Shown here: positions 1 through 11,040 of the stretch, one piece after another | How positions within the stretch are numbered: the stretch's first letter is position 1 | Layout of the letters: every line of letters begins with the position of its first letter | Assembly: GCA_026826555.1 (NCBI GenBank) | Contig: JAKSZT010000089.1 | Location: 875,437-939,436, forward strand | Direction: 5' to 3' | DNA: 64,000 nt | Source: Tolypeutes matacus | Lineage: Eukaryota > Chordata > Mammalia > Cingulata > Chlamyphoridae | Position numbers and translations under genes: made by a program | Notes under the pieces: model-generated | The model's input: the letters and a program-made list of their open reading frames with translations, nothing else | Databases searched by the model: none | Told to the model about the DNA's origin: nothing

Positions 1-429
1 TAGCCTCCCTGCCCAAGGCCCTAGGAAACGACTCTACAACCAATTACTGGGTCCAGTGCCCAGTTTTGAGCAACCAGCAGAACAATCCTAACAATCAAGG
101 TTGAGCCAAAAATCAAAGAACTGTGGAAGCTCACAGCCTCCTGCCTCTAAAACCCCATAAAAGAGAAAGAGATAGAGCATCTAAGTAAAATACAAACTAA
201 CCAGATGCCTAAGCACCACCAAAAAATTTCGAGCCATACTAAGAAAATAGAAGACATGGCCCAAGAAAAGGAATACAGCAAAGTCCCAGAAGAGATGCAG
301 AATTTGAGAGAACTAATCAGTGAGATGAGCACACATTTCCAAAATCAAATTAATGAGATGAAAGAGAATATACTTAAAGAGATCAATGACATCAAGAAGT
401 CATTGCACGAACGTAAAGAAGAATTTGAG

Positions 430-694
430 GGAAGCGGCTGTGGCTCAATCGGTGGGGCTCCCGTTTGCCATGTGGGAGGCCCCAGGTTCGATTCCCGGGG
501 CCTCCTGGTGGGGACAGGCCAGCCCATGTAGCGCGGTGAGCTGACGCAGAAGGACGACCCAGCAATGGGAGACAAGCAGACACAGAAAAACGCACAGCAA
601 ATGGACACAGCAAGCACAAGTGGCAAGTGGGGAATGGACGATTGGATGGATAAAATCTTTAAAAAAAAAAAAAAACAACAACAACAAAAAAAAA
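430..694 (+). mobile_element. tRNA-derived SINE (DAS type) inside L1 ORF1
   Basis: It starts GGAAGCGGCTGTGGCTCAAT (A-box region), contains a B-box GGTTCGATTCC near 486-496, has a tRNA-unrelated 3' body and ends in an A-rich tail with CAA interruptions. It interrupts ORF1 after codon ...RKEEFE; the coding sequence resumes at TFEAYNSRLEM. Flanks share an imperfect ATTTGA(A)G duplication. Confidence 0.88.
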
Positions 695-3691
695 CATTTG
701 AAGCATACAACAGCAGACTCGAAATGATAGAAGAAAGAATAAGTGATACTGAAGACAGAGCAGCTAAAATTGAAGAGAGAAAAGAACAGAGAGAGAAAAG
801 AATGGAAAAAATTGAGCAGGGGCTCAGAGAGTTGAATGACAACACAAAACGTAAGAACATACGTGTCATGGGAGTTGCAGAAGGAGAAGAGAAAGGTAAA
901 GGGGCAGAAAGAGTATTTGAGGAAATAATAGCTGAAAATTTCCCAACTCTCACGAAAGAAATGAACTTCCATGTCCAAGAAGCACACCGTACCCCAATAA
1001 GAATAAATCCAAATAGACCTACGCCAAGACACATATTATTCAGAATGTCAAATGTAAAAGATAAAGAGAAAATTCTCAGAGCAGCAAGAGAGAAGCAAAC
1101 GATCACGTACAAAGGACGTCCAGTAAGACTTAGTGCAGATTTCTCTTCAGAAACCATGGAGGTGAGAAGTCAGTGGTATGATACAATTAGGAAACTGGAA
1201 GAGAAAAACTGCCAGCCGAGAATTCTTTATCCAGCAAAACAGTCCTTCAAATATGAAGGTGAATATAAACTATTCACAAACAAACAGAAACTAAGAGAGT
1301 TTGCAAAAAAGAATCCACCTTTGAAGGAAATATTAAAGGAAGCCTTAGAACCTGAAAGAAAAAGACAGGAGAGAGAGGCTTGTAGGAGAGTATAGAAGAA
1401 AGAAAAGCAGAAAGGATAACCAAAAGAGTAAAAAGAGAGACAAAAATAAGATGACATATGAAAACCAAAGAATAAAATGGAGGAAATAAATAGTGCATTT
1501 TCAGTAATATCATTGAATGTGAATGGATTAAATCCCCCAATCAAAAGATACAGGCTGACAGAATGGATAAAAAAACATGAGCCATCCATATGCTGCTTAC
1601 AAGAAACTCATCTCAGACACAAGGATACAAACCGGCTGAAAGTAAAAGGTTGGAAAAAGATACTCCATGCGAATAGTAAACAGAAAAGAGAGGGGTAGCT
1701 ATACTAATATCAGACAAAACAGACTTCAAATGCAAAAAAGTGGTAAGAGATGCGGAAGGCCATTATATGTTAATAAAAGGGACGATCCTCCAGGAAGATA
1801 TAACAGTCATAAATATCTACGCACCTAACCAGGGTGCCCCAAAATATATGAGACAAACGCTGGCAAAACTGAAGGGAGAAATAGACATTTCTACAATAAT
1901 CGTCGGGGACTTCAACACCCCTCTCACATCATTAGATAGAACAACTAGACAGAAGATCAACAAGGAAACAGAGAACTTGAACAATATGATAAACAAGTTA
2001 GACCTAACAGACATATACAGAACACTGCATCCAAACTCAGCGGGTTATACATTCTTCTCAAGTGCCCATGGATCTTTCTCCAGGACAGACCACATGTTAG
2101 GTCACAATACAGCTCTCAATGAATATAAAAAGATTGAAATTATACAAAGCACCTTCTCAGATCATAATGGAATGAAACTAGAAATCAATAACAGACAGGA
2201 AAAAAGGAAATTTGCAAATGTGTGGCGACTGAACAACACACTCCTAAATATTCAGTGGGTCAAAGAAGAAATTGCAAGTGAAATCAGTAAATATATTGAG
2301 ACAAATGAAAATGAGAACACAACATATCAAAACTTATGGGATACAGCAAAGGCAGTCTTGAGAGGGGAAATTTATAGCCCTAAATGCCTATATTAAGAAG
2401 AAAGAGCTAAACTCAAAGATTTAACTGAACAACTTGAGAAACTAGAGAAAGAACAGCAAACCAATCCCAAAGCAAAAAGAAGGAAAGAAATAATAAAGAT
2501 TAGAGTGGAAATAAATGAAAATGAGAACAGAAAAGCAATAGAGAAAATCAACAAAACCAAAAGCTGGTTTTTTGAGAAGATCAATAAAATTGACAAACCC
2601 CTCGCTAGACTAACAAAGAAAAAAGAGAGAAGATGCAAATAAATACAATCAGAAATGAAAGGGGGGGAATTACAAATGACCTCACAGAAATAAAAAGAAT
2701 CATAAGAGGATATTATGAGAAACTATATGCCAACAAACTAGACAACCTGGATGAAATGGACAAATTTCTAGAAACTCATAACCAACCTACACTGACACAA
2801 CAAGAAATACAAGAACTTAACAAACCAATCACAATTAAGGAGATTGAATCTGTCATCAAAAATCTCCCAGCAAAGAAAAGTCTAGGACCAGATGGCTTCA
2901 CAGGTGAGTTCTACTAAGCATTTCTAAAAGAATTAACACCAATCCTGTTTAAACTCTTCCAAAAAATTGAAGAGGAGGGAAAATTACCCAACACATTTTA
3001 TGAAGCCAACATCACCCTAATACCAAAGCCAGATAAAGATTCCACAAGAAAAGAAAATTACAGACCAATCTCTCTCATGAACATAGATGCAAAAATTCTC
3101 AACAAAATACTTGCAAATCGAATCCAACAGCATATCAAAAGACTTATACATCACGACCAAGTGGGATTTATTCCTTGAATGCAAGGCTGGTTCAACATAA
3201 GAAAATCAATCAATGTAATACACCACATTAACAAATTGAGGGGAAAAAACCACATGATCATCTCAATAGATGCAGAAAAGGCATTCGACAAAATCCAACA
3301 TCCTTTTTTGATAAAAATACTTCAAAAGATAGGAATAAAAGGAAAAATCCACAATATGATAAAAGGCATATATGAAAAACCCACAGCCAACATCATACTC
3401 AATGAGGAAAGGTTGAAAGCTTTCCCCCTAAGATCAGGAACAAGACAAGGATGCCCACTGTCACCACTGTTATTCAACATTGTACTAGAAGTTCTAGCGA
3501 GGGCAATTAGACAAGACAAAAAAATTAAAGGCATGCAAATAGGAAAAGAGGAAGTAAAACTCTCATTGTTTGCAGATGACATGATCCTGTATTTAGAAAA
3601 TCGTTAAGTACCCATAACAAAGCTACTTGAACTAATAAATGAGTTCAGCAAAGTGGCAGGATATAAGATCAACATGCAAAAATCAGTAATG

Positions 3692-3871
3692 TTTTTTTTT
3701 AAGATTTTATTTATTTATTCATTTATCCCCCCCTTGCCGCTTGTGCCCGCTGGGTCAGCTAACCACGCCGTGCGGGCGGGCTTGCCCTCACCAGGAGGCC
3801 CCGGGAACCGAACCCGGGGCCTCCCATATGGTAAACGGGAGCCCCACTGATTGAGCCACAGCCGCTTCCCG
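3692..3871 (-). mobile_element. tRNA-derived SINE in L1 ORF2, perfect target-site duplication
   Basis: An antisense SINE: T-run at the left, complement of the B-box around 3806-3817, and the complement of the 5' end GGGAAGCGGCTGTGGCTCAA at the right edge. The duplication ATCAGTAATGTTTTT flanks it (from 3682 and from 3872). It disrupts the reverse transcriptase region of the host L1. Confidence 0.93.
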
Positions 3872-5519
3872 ATCAGTAATGTTTTTGTACACTAGTACTG
3901 AACAATCTGAGGAGGAAATCAGGAGGAAAATTCCATTTTCAATAGCAACAAAAAGACTCAAATACCTAGGAGTTAATTTAACCAAAGAAGTACAGGACCT
4001 ATATGCAGAAAACTACAAAACAATGCTAAAATAAATTTAAAAAGACCTAAACAAATGGAAAGACATTCCGTGTTCATGGATTGGAAGAATAAATATCGTG
4101 AAGATGTCAATCTTGCCCAAACTGATTTATAGATTCAATGCAATACCAATCAAAATCCCAGCAGCTTACTTTACAGAATTAGAGAAGGCAATTACCAAAT
4201 TCATCTGGAAGGGTACGTGCACCCAGATAGTCAAAAGTATTCTAAAAAAGAAGAGTGATGTGGGAGGAATTTCGCTGCCTGACCTTGAAACATATTACAA
4301 AGCTACAGTGGTCAAAACAGCATGGTACTGGCATAAAGATAGACATATCGATCAGTGGAATAGAATTGAGAATCCAGAAATAAACCCTCACCTATACAGT
4401 CAACTGGTTTTTGACAAACCTACCAAGCCCACGCTGATGGGAAAAAACAGTCTCTTCAATAAATGGTGTTGGGAGAACTGGATATCTATAACCAAAAGAA
4501 TGAAAGAGGACCCCTATCTCACCCCCTATACAAGAATCAACTCAAAATGGATCAAAGATCTAAATATAAAATCCAGGACCATAAAACTACTGGAAGAAAA
4601 TGTAGGGAAACATCTTCAAGACCTTGTAGTAGGTGGTGGTTTCTTGGACCTCACACCCAAAGCACGTGCAACAAAAGAAAAATTAGATAATTGGGACCTC
4701 CTCAAAATTAAACACTTTTGCACCTCACAGGAATTTCTCAGAAGGGTGAAAAGGCAGCCAACTCAATGGGAAAAAATATTTGGAAATCACATATCTGATA
4801 AGGGTTTAATATCCAGGATATATAAAGAGATGTTACAAATCAACAATAAAAAGACAAATGACCCAATTAAAAAATGGGCCAAAGACTTGAATAGACATTT
4901 CTCCGAAGAAATACAAATGGCAAAAAAAAACACATGAAGAAAAGCTCAACATCCCTCATGATTAGGGAAATGCAAATCAAAACTACAATGAGATATCATT
5001 TCACACCTATCAGAATGGCCTCTATTAAAAAGACAGAGAACTACAAGTGTTGGAGAGGATGTGGAGAGATAGGAACACTTCTTCACTGTTGGTGGGAATG
5101 CAGGATGGCACAGCCACTATGGAGGACTGTTTGGCAGTTCCTAAGGAAATTGAATATAGACTTGCCACGTGACCCGGCAATACCACTACTGGGTATATAC
5201 CCAGAAGAACTGAGAGCAGTGACACGAACAGACATCTGCACACCGATGTTCACAGCCACATTATTCACCATTGCCAAAAGCTGGAAACAACCCAGGTGTC
5301 CATCAACAGACGAATGGATAAACAAACTGTGGTCTATTCACACGATGGAATATTATGCAGCTGTAAGAAGAAATGAAGCTATAAAGCATATGGCAACATG
5401 GATGAGCCTGGAGGACATTATGTTGAGTGAAGCAAGCCAGACAGAAAAGTTACTTTTTAGTTTTTAATTGCTTATGTTTTCAATTATTAAATGTACAAAA
5501 TAAAGTTAAAAAAAAAAGA

Positions 5520-6934
5520 ACAGAATAGCTCTAAACTTATAGAAAAGCTACAAAGGTAAAGAAGTTCTATACACGGCATTCCGTTAACGTCTTACGTTAA
5601 TATGGTATACTCACCACAACTGACACACCAATATCGATGCCTTGTTATCAGAAGTCCATGCTTCCTTCAGATTTGCTAAGTTTGTGCCTTGTGCCCTTTT
5701 TTCTCCCAGAAGCCACCGAGGACACCACGCTACCTTTAGTCACCAGGTCTCTCTAGGCTCCTCCTGGCTGAGGCAGTCTTTCAACATTTTCTTTCTTTTT
5801 AATTAGTTTGACCATTATTTTAAAAAAGTGAATTTAAAGTATTTTTGTTATTAGAGAGGTGTAGGTTTACAGAAAAATCAGGCAGAAAATCCAGAATTCC
5901 CACATACCCTCCGTTGTTAACATGTTGCATTAACGTGGCACCTGTGTTACAACTGAGAGTCCACAACGGCACTATGCTCCGCAGATGATGGGCCACTGCC
6001 TGTGCTATCCAGCCTTTTATCACCATCCATCAGCCCAAACAGGAATTCCATGCCAACGGACCATGGACTCCCCTCTCCCAACCCCCACACTGGCCCCAGG
6101 TGGCCTGTGTTCCAGTTTCCGACTCTATGAATTAGAATATTCTAACTATTTCATTACAGTGAAATCACAATATATGCCATCTTGTGTCTGGCTTATTTTA
6201 CTCAGCATAATGTCTGCAAGAATTGTCCACGCCGTTGCACGTACCAGAGGAGTGGCTTGACTGTGTGTCTAGACCACAGCTGTCCATCCATTTACCTGCT
6301 GATGGACACTTGGGTTGCTTCCGCCTTCGGGCTCCTGGGAATAACGGCACGAGGCTCAGCAGTGTCCACACAGCTGCTTGAGTCCCTGCTTTCAACTCTT
6401 TTGGGCCTATTCCTAGAAGTGGGCTTGCTGGGTCATATGCAATTCTATACTGATCTTTCTGAGGAACTGCCAAACTATTTTCCACAGAGGCTGCACCATT
6501 TTATATTCCTACCAACAATAAATGAAGATTCCTATCTCTCTACATCCTCTCCAACACTTTTTTTTTTTTTTTTTTTTTAAACAATAGCATACTTTTGGGT
6601 GTGAAATGGTATCTTGTGGTTTCCATTTGCATTTCCCTAATGACTAATAATGCGGAGCATTTTTCATGTGCTTTATTTTTAGCCATTTGTGTATGTTCTT
6701 TGGAAAAACGTCTATTCAAGGCTTTTGCCCATTTTTTGTCTTTTTATTGTTGAATTGTAGGCATTCTTTTTATATTCTGGATAGTAAACCCTTATCAGAT
6801 ATGTGGTTAACAAATATTTTCTCCCACCGTGTAAGTTGTCTTTTTACTCTCCTGATGCACAAAAGTTTTCAATTTTGATGAAGTCCCATTTATTTATTTT
6901 TTCTTTTGTTGCTTGTGTGTTTGGTGTAAAGTAT
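5520..6934 (-). mobile_element. Old L1 3' ends, antisense
   Basis: This stretch reads on the minus strand as L1 ORF2 C-terminal and 3' UTR sequence. For example the minus frame at 6198-6485 gives YDPASPLLGIGPKELKAG, matching the L1 [11 protein letters not shown] motif. The part at 5520-5830 resembles the 3' UTR of ancient L1M elements. A T-run at 6559-6580 lies inside. No host gene is seen. Confidence 0.75.
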
Positions 6935-6947
6935 AAGAAACCATTGC

Positions 6948-7027
6948 AGGGGGCAGATGTGGCTCAAATGGTTGGGCGTCCGTCTGCCATATGGGGGGAC
7001 CGGGGTTCGATCCCCGGGACCTCCCGG

Positions 7028-7062
<35 letters not shown>

Positions 7063-7393
7063 GAAGGCGCATGGGCTGCCAGGCTCTGTGTGCAGCTGAG
7101 CCGTCGGGCCCCAGGGGCCATGCAGCAGGATGATGATGTAACAGGGGAGAGACAAGACGAGATGCTCTGAAAGCTCCAGAAGCCAGGAACTGAGGTGGCG
7201 CAGGTGGCAGGACACCTCTCTCCTACATCGGAGGTCTCCAGGATCGAATCCTGGTGAAGACTGGAGGAGGAGGATAAGAAGAGATGGCAGGAAACAGACA
7301 CGGAGAATTGCCCAGCGAATGGACACAAAACAGCAAATGGGGAAGGGAGGGTTTAAAATGGATCAAGTAAATAAATAAATCTTTAAAAAAAAA
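6948..7393 (+). mobile_element. Dimeric tRNA-like SINE
   Basis: It contains two tRNA-like modules. The first, GGGGGCAGATGTGGCTCAAA..., has B-box GGTTCGATCCC near 7003-7013 and is followed by an A-run and (TA)n. The second, at about 7185-7260, has an A-box-like TGGCGCAGGTGG and B-box GGATCGAATCC. A shared SINE tail ends in AAATAAATCTTT plus an A-run. The duplications AAGAAACCATTGC (6935-6947) and AAGAAATCATTGC (7394-7406) flank it. It is inserted in an antisense L1. Confidence 0.93.
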
Positions 7394-7406
7394 AAGAAAT
7401 CATTGC

Positions 7407-8294
7407 CTAATACAAGGCTCTGAAGAGGCTTTTCTCTGTGTTCTTTAGGAGTCCCGCGGTCCTGGTCTCACATCTAGGTCCTGGATCCAGTCTGAGTTAG
7501 TCTTTGTGCATGACGTGGAGCAGGGCCTTCTTCCTCCTGCACGTGGCTGCCCAGCTTTCCCAGCATGGCTTGTTGCAGTGTCTGTTCTTTTCCAGCTGAG
7601 TGCACTTGGCTCCCTCCTCAAAGATCCTTTGGCCGTGAGCTGGGCCCAGAGCCTCGGCGGAGTGGCAGCACCTGCTCTCCAGCTCGCTGGACTCACCCAG
7701 GACAACTAACAAGGAGGTGAGGATGGACAGCCACCACCCCAAGGAAGCGAGAGAGCCGGCAACTGCGAGCAGGAGAGCCCCATCCATCGGCTGTGTGGGG
7801 TCAAAGCCCCCTCGCAGTTAGAGGGGGAGTGGGCATCACCATCCAGAATCCTCAGGACTGGGGAGTGAACTATGGACTAGAGTGGACTTGCTGTTCTACT
7901 ATAGACTTATTGTGATTTTAGCAATGGAAGAAATTACAACATTGATGTGGAGCCAGTGGCCACTGGAGGCTCTGGGGGCAGGGAGAGGGAAAACAGTTAT
8001 GATACGGGGGCTTTTTCGGGACTTGGGAATCGTCCTGAGTGACATTACAACGACAGATACGGGCCATTTTATATCATCCCGTAACATGCGGAACTGTGTG
8101 GGAGGGCGTGTGGTCTCCAGTGTGAACTACGGTCCATGCGCAGTGGCGAAGCCCCAGGACGCGTTTATCAACTGCAACAAACGTGCCACACTAACGAAGG
8201 GTGTTTTTGTGGGAGGGTGTGGGAGGAGTGGGGAGTGGGTATATGGGAGTCCCTATATTTTTGGTGTAACGTTTATGTAATCTAAGTATCTTTT
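7407..8294. mobile_element. L1-derived debris
   Basis: The part at 7407-7600 continues the antisense L1 interrupted by the preceding SINE (complement of the region after the reverse transcriptase, CACGTGGCTGCCCAGCTTTC). The part at about 7850-8280 reads in plus orientation like an L1M 3' UTR, with a GTATATGGGAGTCCCTATAT end. Part of 7600-7850 is unassigned. No gene is seen. Confidence 0.55.
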
Positions 8295-8793
8295 TTTGTT
8301 TCCTTAAAGACTTTTGGGATTTAAAAAAAAAAGATTTATTTATTTACTTTTATCCATTTTTACACCCCACCCCATCCCCGTTTTTGCTGTTTCTGTGTCC
8401 ATTTGCTGGGCAATTCTGTGTGTCTGTTTCCTGCCCTCTCTTCTCATCCTTCTCCTCCTGCCTTCACCGAGATTTAGTCCTGGGAACCTCCGATGTGGGA
8501 CAGAGGCGTCCTACTGCCTGTGCCAGCTTAGTTCCTGGTTTTTCAGTGCATCTCGTTTTGGCTCTCCCTTGTGTCACTCTTCTGTTACGTCATCATCTTG
8601 CTGGGTGGCTCGGCGGAGCTTGGCAGTGCACCCACTCACAGGGCCTGGTGGCACACCCACGCGTGGGGCCTGGTGGCCTGTGCGCCTTCTATAATTTTCT
8701 TTTTTTATTTTTACTGGGTGGTCCTGGGGATCAAACCCAGGTCCCTCCATATGGGAGATGGCTGCCCAACCATTTGAGCCACATCCGCCCCCA
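8295..8793 (-). mobile_element. Dimeric tRNA-like SINE, antisense
   Basis: This is the same composite as at 6948 but reversed: T-rich A-tail complement at left, second module complement near 8455-8535, first module complement at 8715-8790 (GGGGATCAAACCCAGG is the B-box complement). The duplication TAAGTATCTTTT flanks it (8283-8294 and 8794-8805). Confidence 0.9.
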
Positions 8794-8805
8794 TAAGTAT
8801 CTTTT

Positions 8806-9944
8806 AAAAAATATAAAAAAAATTATATATAAAAAAATCAATTGGTCATGGATATGAGAGTCTATTTCTGAACTCTCGATTTGATTCCAATGGTCTATTT
8901 ATCTGTCCTTGTGCCAGTAGCATGCTGTTTTCTTACTGATATAATTTTAACTTATTTTATTTTTATTTTTCATGAGTATTTTTAGTAGTAAGTACTAATA
9001 TCTTTATTATGGCACAAAGCAGTATTTTATATGTTAACTCAGCTTTACAATAAAGAAAAAACATTTTATGTATAACTGTAGAGAAACCACTATACAGATA
9101 GTTCCAACTTAAAAATGGGATGTATTTTAAAAGTTCATTGAGTTGTTTGACAGGGAAATTGGAAAATATGTTCTCTGTAGAAAATAGGAGAATGGTAACA
9201 TTTCATAGGTAAGCTCAACAAGCTCATTTAAGCCAAATAGCAGCTGAATTACACATTTATAAATATGGTTTGGGTTTTGGATCCAGGAGAAACTTCAGCA
9301 TCATTTATTGAAATAGTCACGTTTTTCTTAAAATTAAGCTATGTGAAATGAAATATCTATTACTTTTCCCTCATTCTTTTTTTCCCATTTTTTTTTTTTT
9401 TAGAGAAGTTGTGAGCTTACAAAACAATCGTGTATAATGTGCAGAATTCACATACATCACCCCTCCACCAACACTGTGCACTGCTGTGGCACATTTGTCA
9501 CAGATTATAAAAGAACATCATTAAAATATTACTGCTAACTATAGTCTTTAGCTTAATTTGGTGTATTTTTCTCATAACGCCCTACTATTAGCAGCATGTA
9601 TTAGTACTGTGCGTCTGTTACACTTTATGAGAGGACGCTCTCCTGTCTGTCCTGTGGACCACAGTCCATCTTCCACCACATGGTCCACTGTGTTACACAG
9701 GCCCATGCCTTGTACAATCCATCTGAAGTGCATACTCAGTGGCTCTCAGTTTCATCAGAGCTTTGCAGTCATCGCCTCAGTAAATTTTAGAATGTTTTCC
9801 TTAGTTCAATGGGAAAACTTTCCATACTCCCCTACTGCTGACTGTCAGCATGAGGTAGCGTCTCTGACACTGCAGCAGCGTGCTGTTTTGACCACGGCAG
9901 CACTGGTACTATTATTGTTTTTAAGATTTGTTTATTTCTCCCCC
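8806..9944 (-). mobile_element. AT-rich L1 remnants, antisense
   Basis: The part at 8820-8940 is antisense L1 ORF2 (TGGTCTATTTATCTGTCCTTGTG...CCAGTAGCATG). The part at 9400-9900 looks like antisense L1 3' UTR (CAGTGGCTCTCAGTTTCATC near 9740). The part at 8940-9390 is AT-rich and unassigned. Confidence 0.5.
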
Positions 9945-10500
9945 TGTATTAGTCAGCCAAAGGGCTGCTGATGCAAAATACCAGCAATCTGTTGGTCTTT
10001 ATAAAGGGTACTTATCTGGGGTAGAAGCTTACAGTCACCAGGCCATAAAGCGTAAGTTTCTTCCCTCACCAGAGTCTATGGCCACTTGCTGGAGCAAGAC
10101 GGCTGCTGACGCCTGCGAGAGTTCAGGCTTCCTGGGCTCCTCTCTGCTCAGGTAGCTTCTCCCCAGGCTCAGGCTTGCACGGCTCCACAAGCCCAGCTGT
10201 AGACTATCAAGTGAATGACTTGTTTCTCTTCCCGGGGCCTTCTCTCCTTCCTCACGACCAAGTTGCTCTGTGTGCTTACTTCCCTGGGCTCCAGCATCAA
10301 AACTCCAACCCTGTCCTTTGCCATGTCTTTTATATTCGATTCCCCACCCACCAAGGGGTAGGGCTCAACGCCCTACTGACGTGGCCCAATCAAATCCCTA
10401 ATCATAACTTAATCAGGCCCAGATAAACAGACCAGTTTACAAGCATAATCCAGTATCTATTTTTGGAATTCCTAACTATATCAAACTGCCAAACTGCTAT
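9945..10500 (-). repeat. Probable LTR (MaLR-like) fragment
   Basis: A block beginning TGTATTAGTCAGCCAAAGGG has the look of the antisense end of a MaLR-type LTR and ends near ...ATATCAAACTGCCA. It has no coding content. The family assignment is by memory of similar antisense THE1/MST ends and is weak; it could be another lineage-specific repeat. Confidence 0.4.
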
Positions 10501-10507
10501 ACCACCC

Positions 10508-10835
10508 CTCCTTTATTTATTTATTTTTTTTTTTGCGCTCGCTGTCTGCTGTGTTCTTCTGTGTCTGCTTGTCTTCTTTTTAGGTGGCACTGGGAACCGA
10601 TCCTGGGACCCTCCAGAGTGGGAGAGAGGCGCTCAGTCTCTTGTGCCACCTCAGCTCCCCAGTCTCTTCCCTCTCTTCTGTCTCTTTTTGTTATGTCATC
10701 TTGTTGCACCAGCTCGCCGTGCAGGCCAGCTCTCTGTGTGGGCCAGCTTACCTTTCACCAGAAGGCCCCGGGAATTGAACCCTGGACCTGCTATATGGTA
10801 GATGGGAGCCCAATCACTTGAGCCACATCTGTTTC
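10508..10835 (-). mobile_element. tRNA-derived SINE, antisense
   Basis: A T-run at 10526-10537 is followed by complements of two B-box-like motifs (GGGAACCGATCCTGGGACC near 10590, GGAATTGAACCCTGG near 10770) and the 5' module complement ending near GAGCCACATCTGTTTCCC at 10836. It is another composite copy, more diverged than its neighbour. Confidence 0.85.
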
Positions 10836-10850
10836 CCTATTATAAGTTTT

Positions 10851-11040
10851 TTTTTTTTTTTTTAAAGATTTTTTAAATTTATTTATTCATTTATCCCCCC
10901 CTTGCTGCCTGTGCTCGCTGGGTCAGCTAACCACGCCGTGCGGGCGGGCCTGCCCTCACCAGGAGGCCCCGGGAACCGAACCCGGGGCCTCCCATATGGT
11001 AAACGGGAGCCCCACTGATTGAGCCACAGCCGCTTCCCAC
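10851..11040 (-). mobile_element. tRNA-derived SINE, antisense, with target-site duplication
   Basis: It is nearly identical to the SINE at 3692-3871, suggesting recent activity of this subfamily. The duplication CCTATTATAAGTTTT is at 10836-10850 and 11041-11055. It inserted right next to the preceding SINE. Confidence 0.93.

Larger units (their letters stand above)
1..5519 (+). mobile_element. LINE-1 element, nearly complete but inactive
   Basis: This is a sense-strand L1 cut by the window start in its 5' region. ORF1 begins at 205 (coiled-coil start MPKHHQKISSHTKK) and ends at 1395 with the RNA-binding C-terminal domain (KNIRVMGVAEGEEKGKG), but a SINE interrupts it at 430-694. ORF2 starts at 1477 with the endonuclease (SVISLNVNGLNPP, later IIVGDFNTP near 1910). 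It is broken by frameshifts or stops near 1696, 2396, 2917, 3178 and 4034 and by a second SINE at 3692-3871. The reverse transcriptase FADDMILY motif is at about 3570-3594. The Cys-rich end with [20 protein letters not shown] lies at about 5045-5110. A short A-rich tail ends near 5519. The low divergence suggests moderate age. It lies in HSF1 intron 1, antisense to HSF1. Confidence 0.93.

Noticed and set aside
1477..5467. Potentially active L1 ORF2
   Set aside because: ORF2 is broken by several stops or frameshifts and a SINE insertion, so it cannot encode a full protein.
6948..7030. Possible functional tRNA gene (tRNA-Ala-like with A and B boxes)
   Set aside because: It is followed by a SINE body, an A-rich tail and target-site duplications, and the cloverleaf stems do not close properly. 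It is a SINE head.
7850..8280. 132-codon plus-strand open frame as a host gene
   Set aside because: The surrounding sequence resembles an L1 3' UTR and the peptide has no recognisable similarity or splice context.
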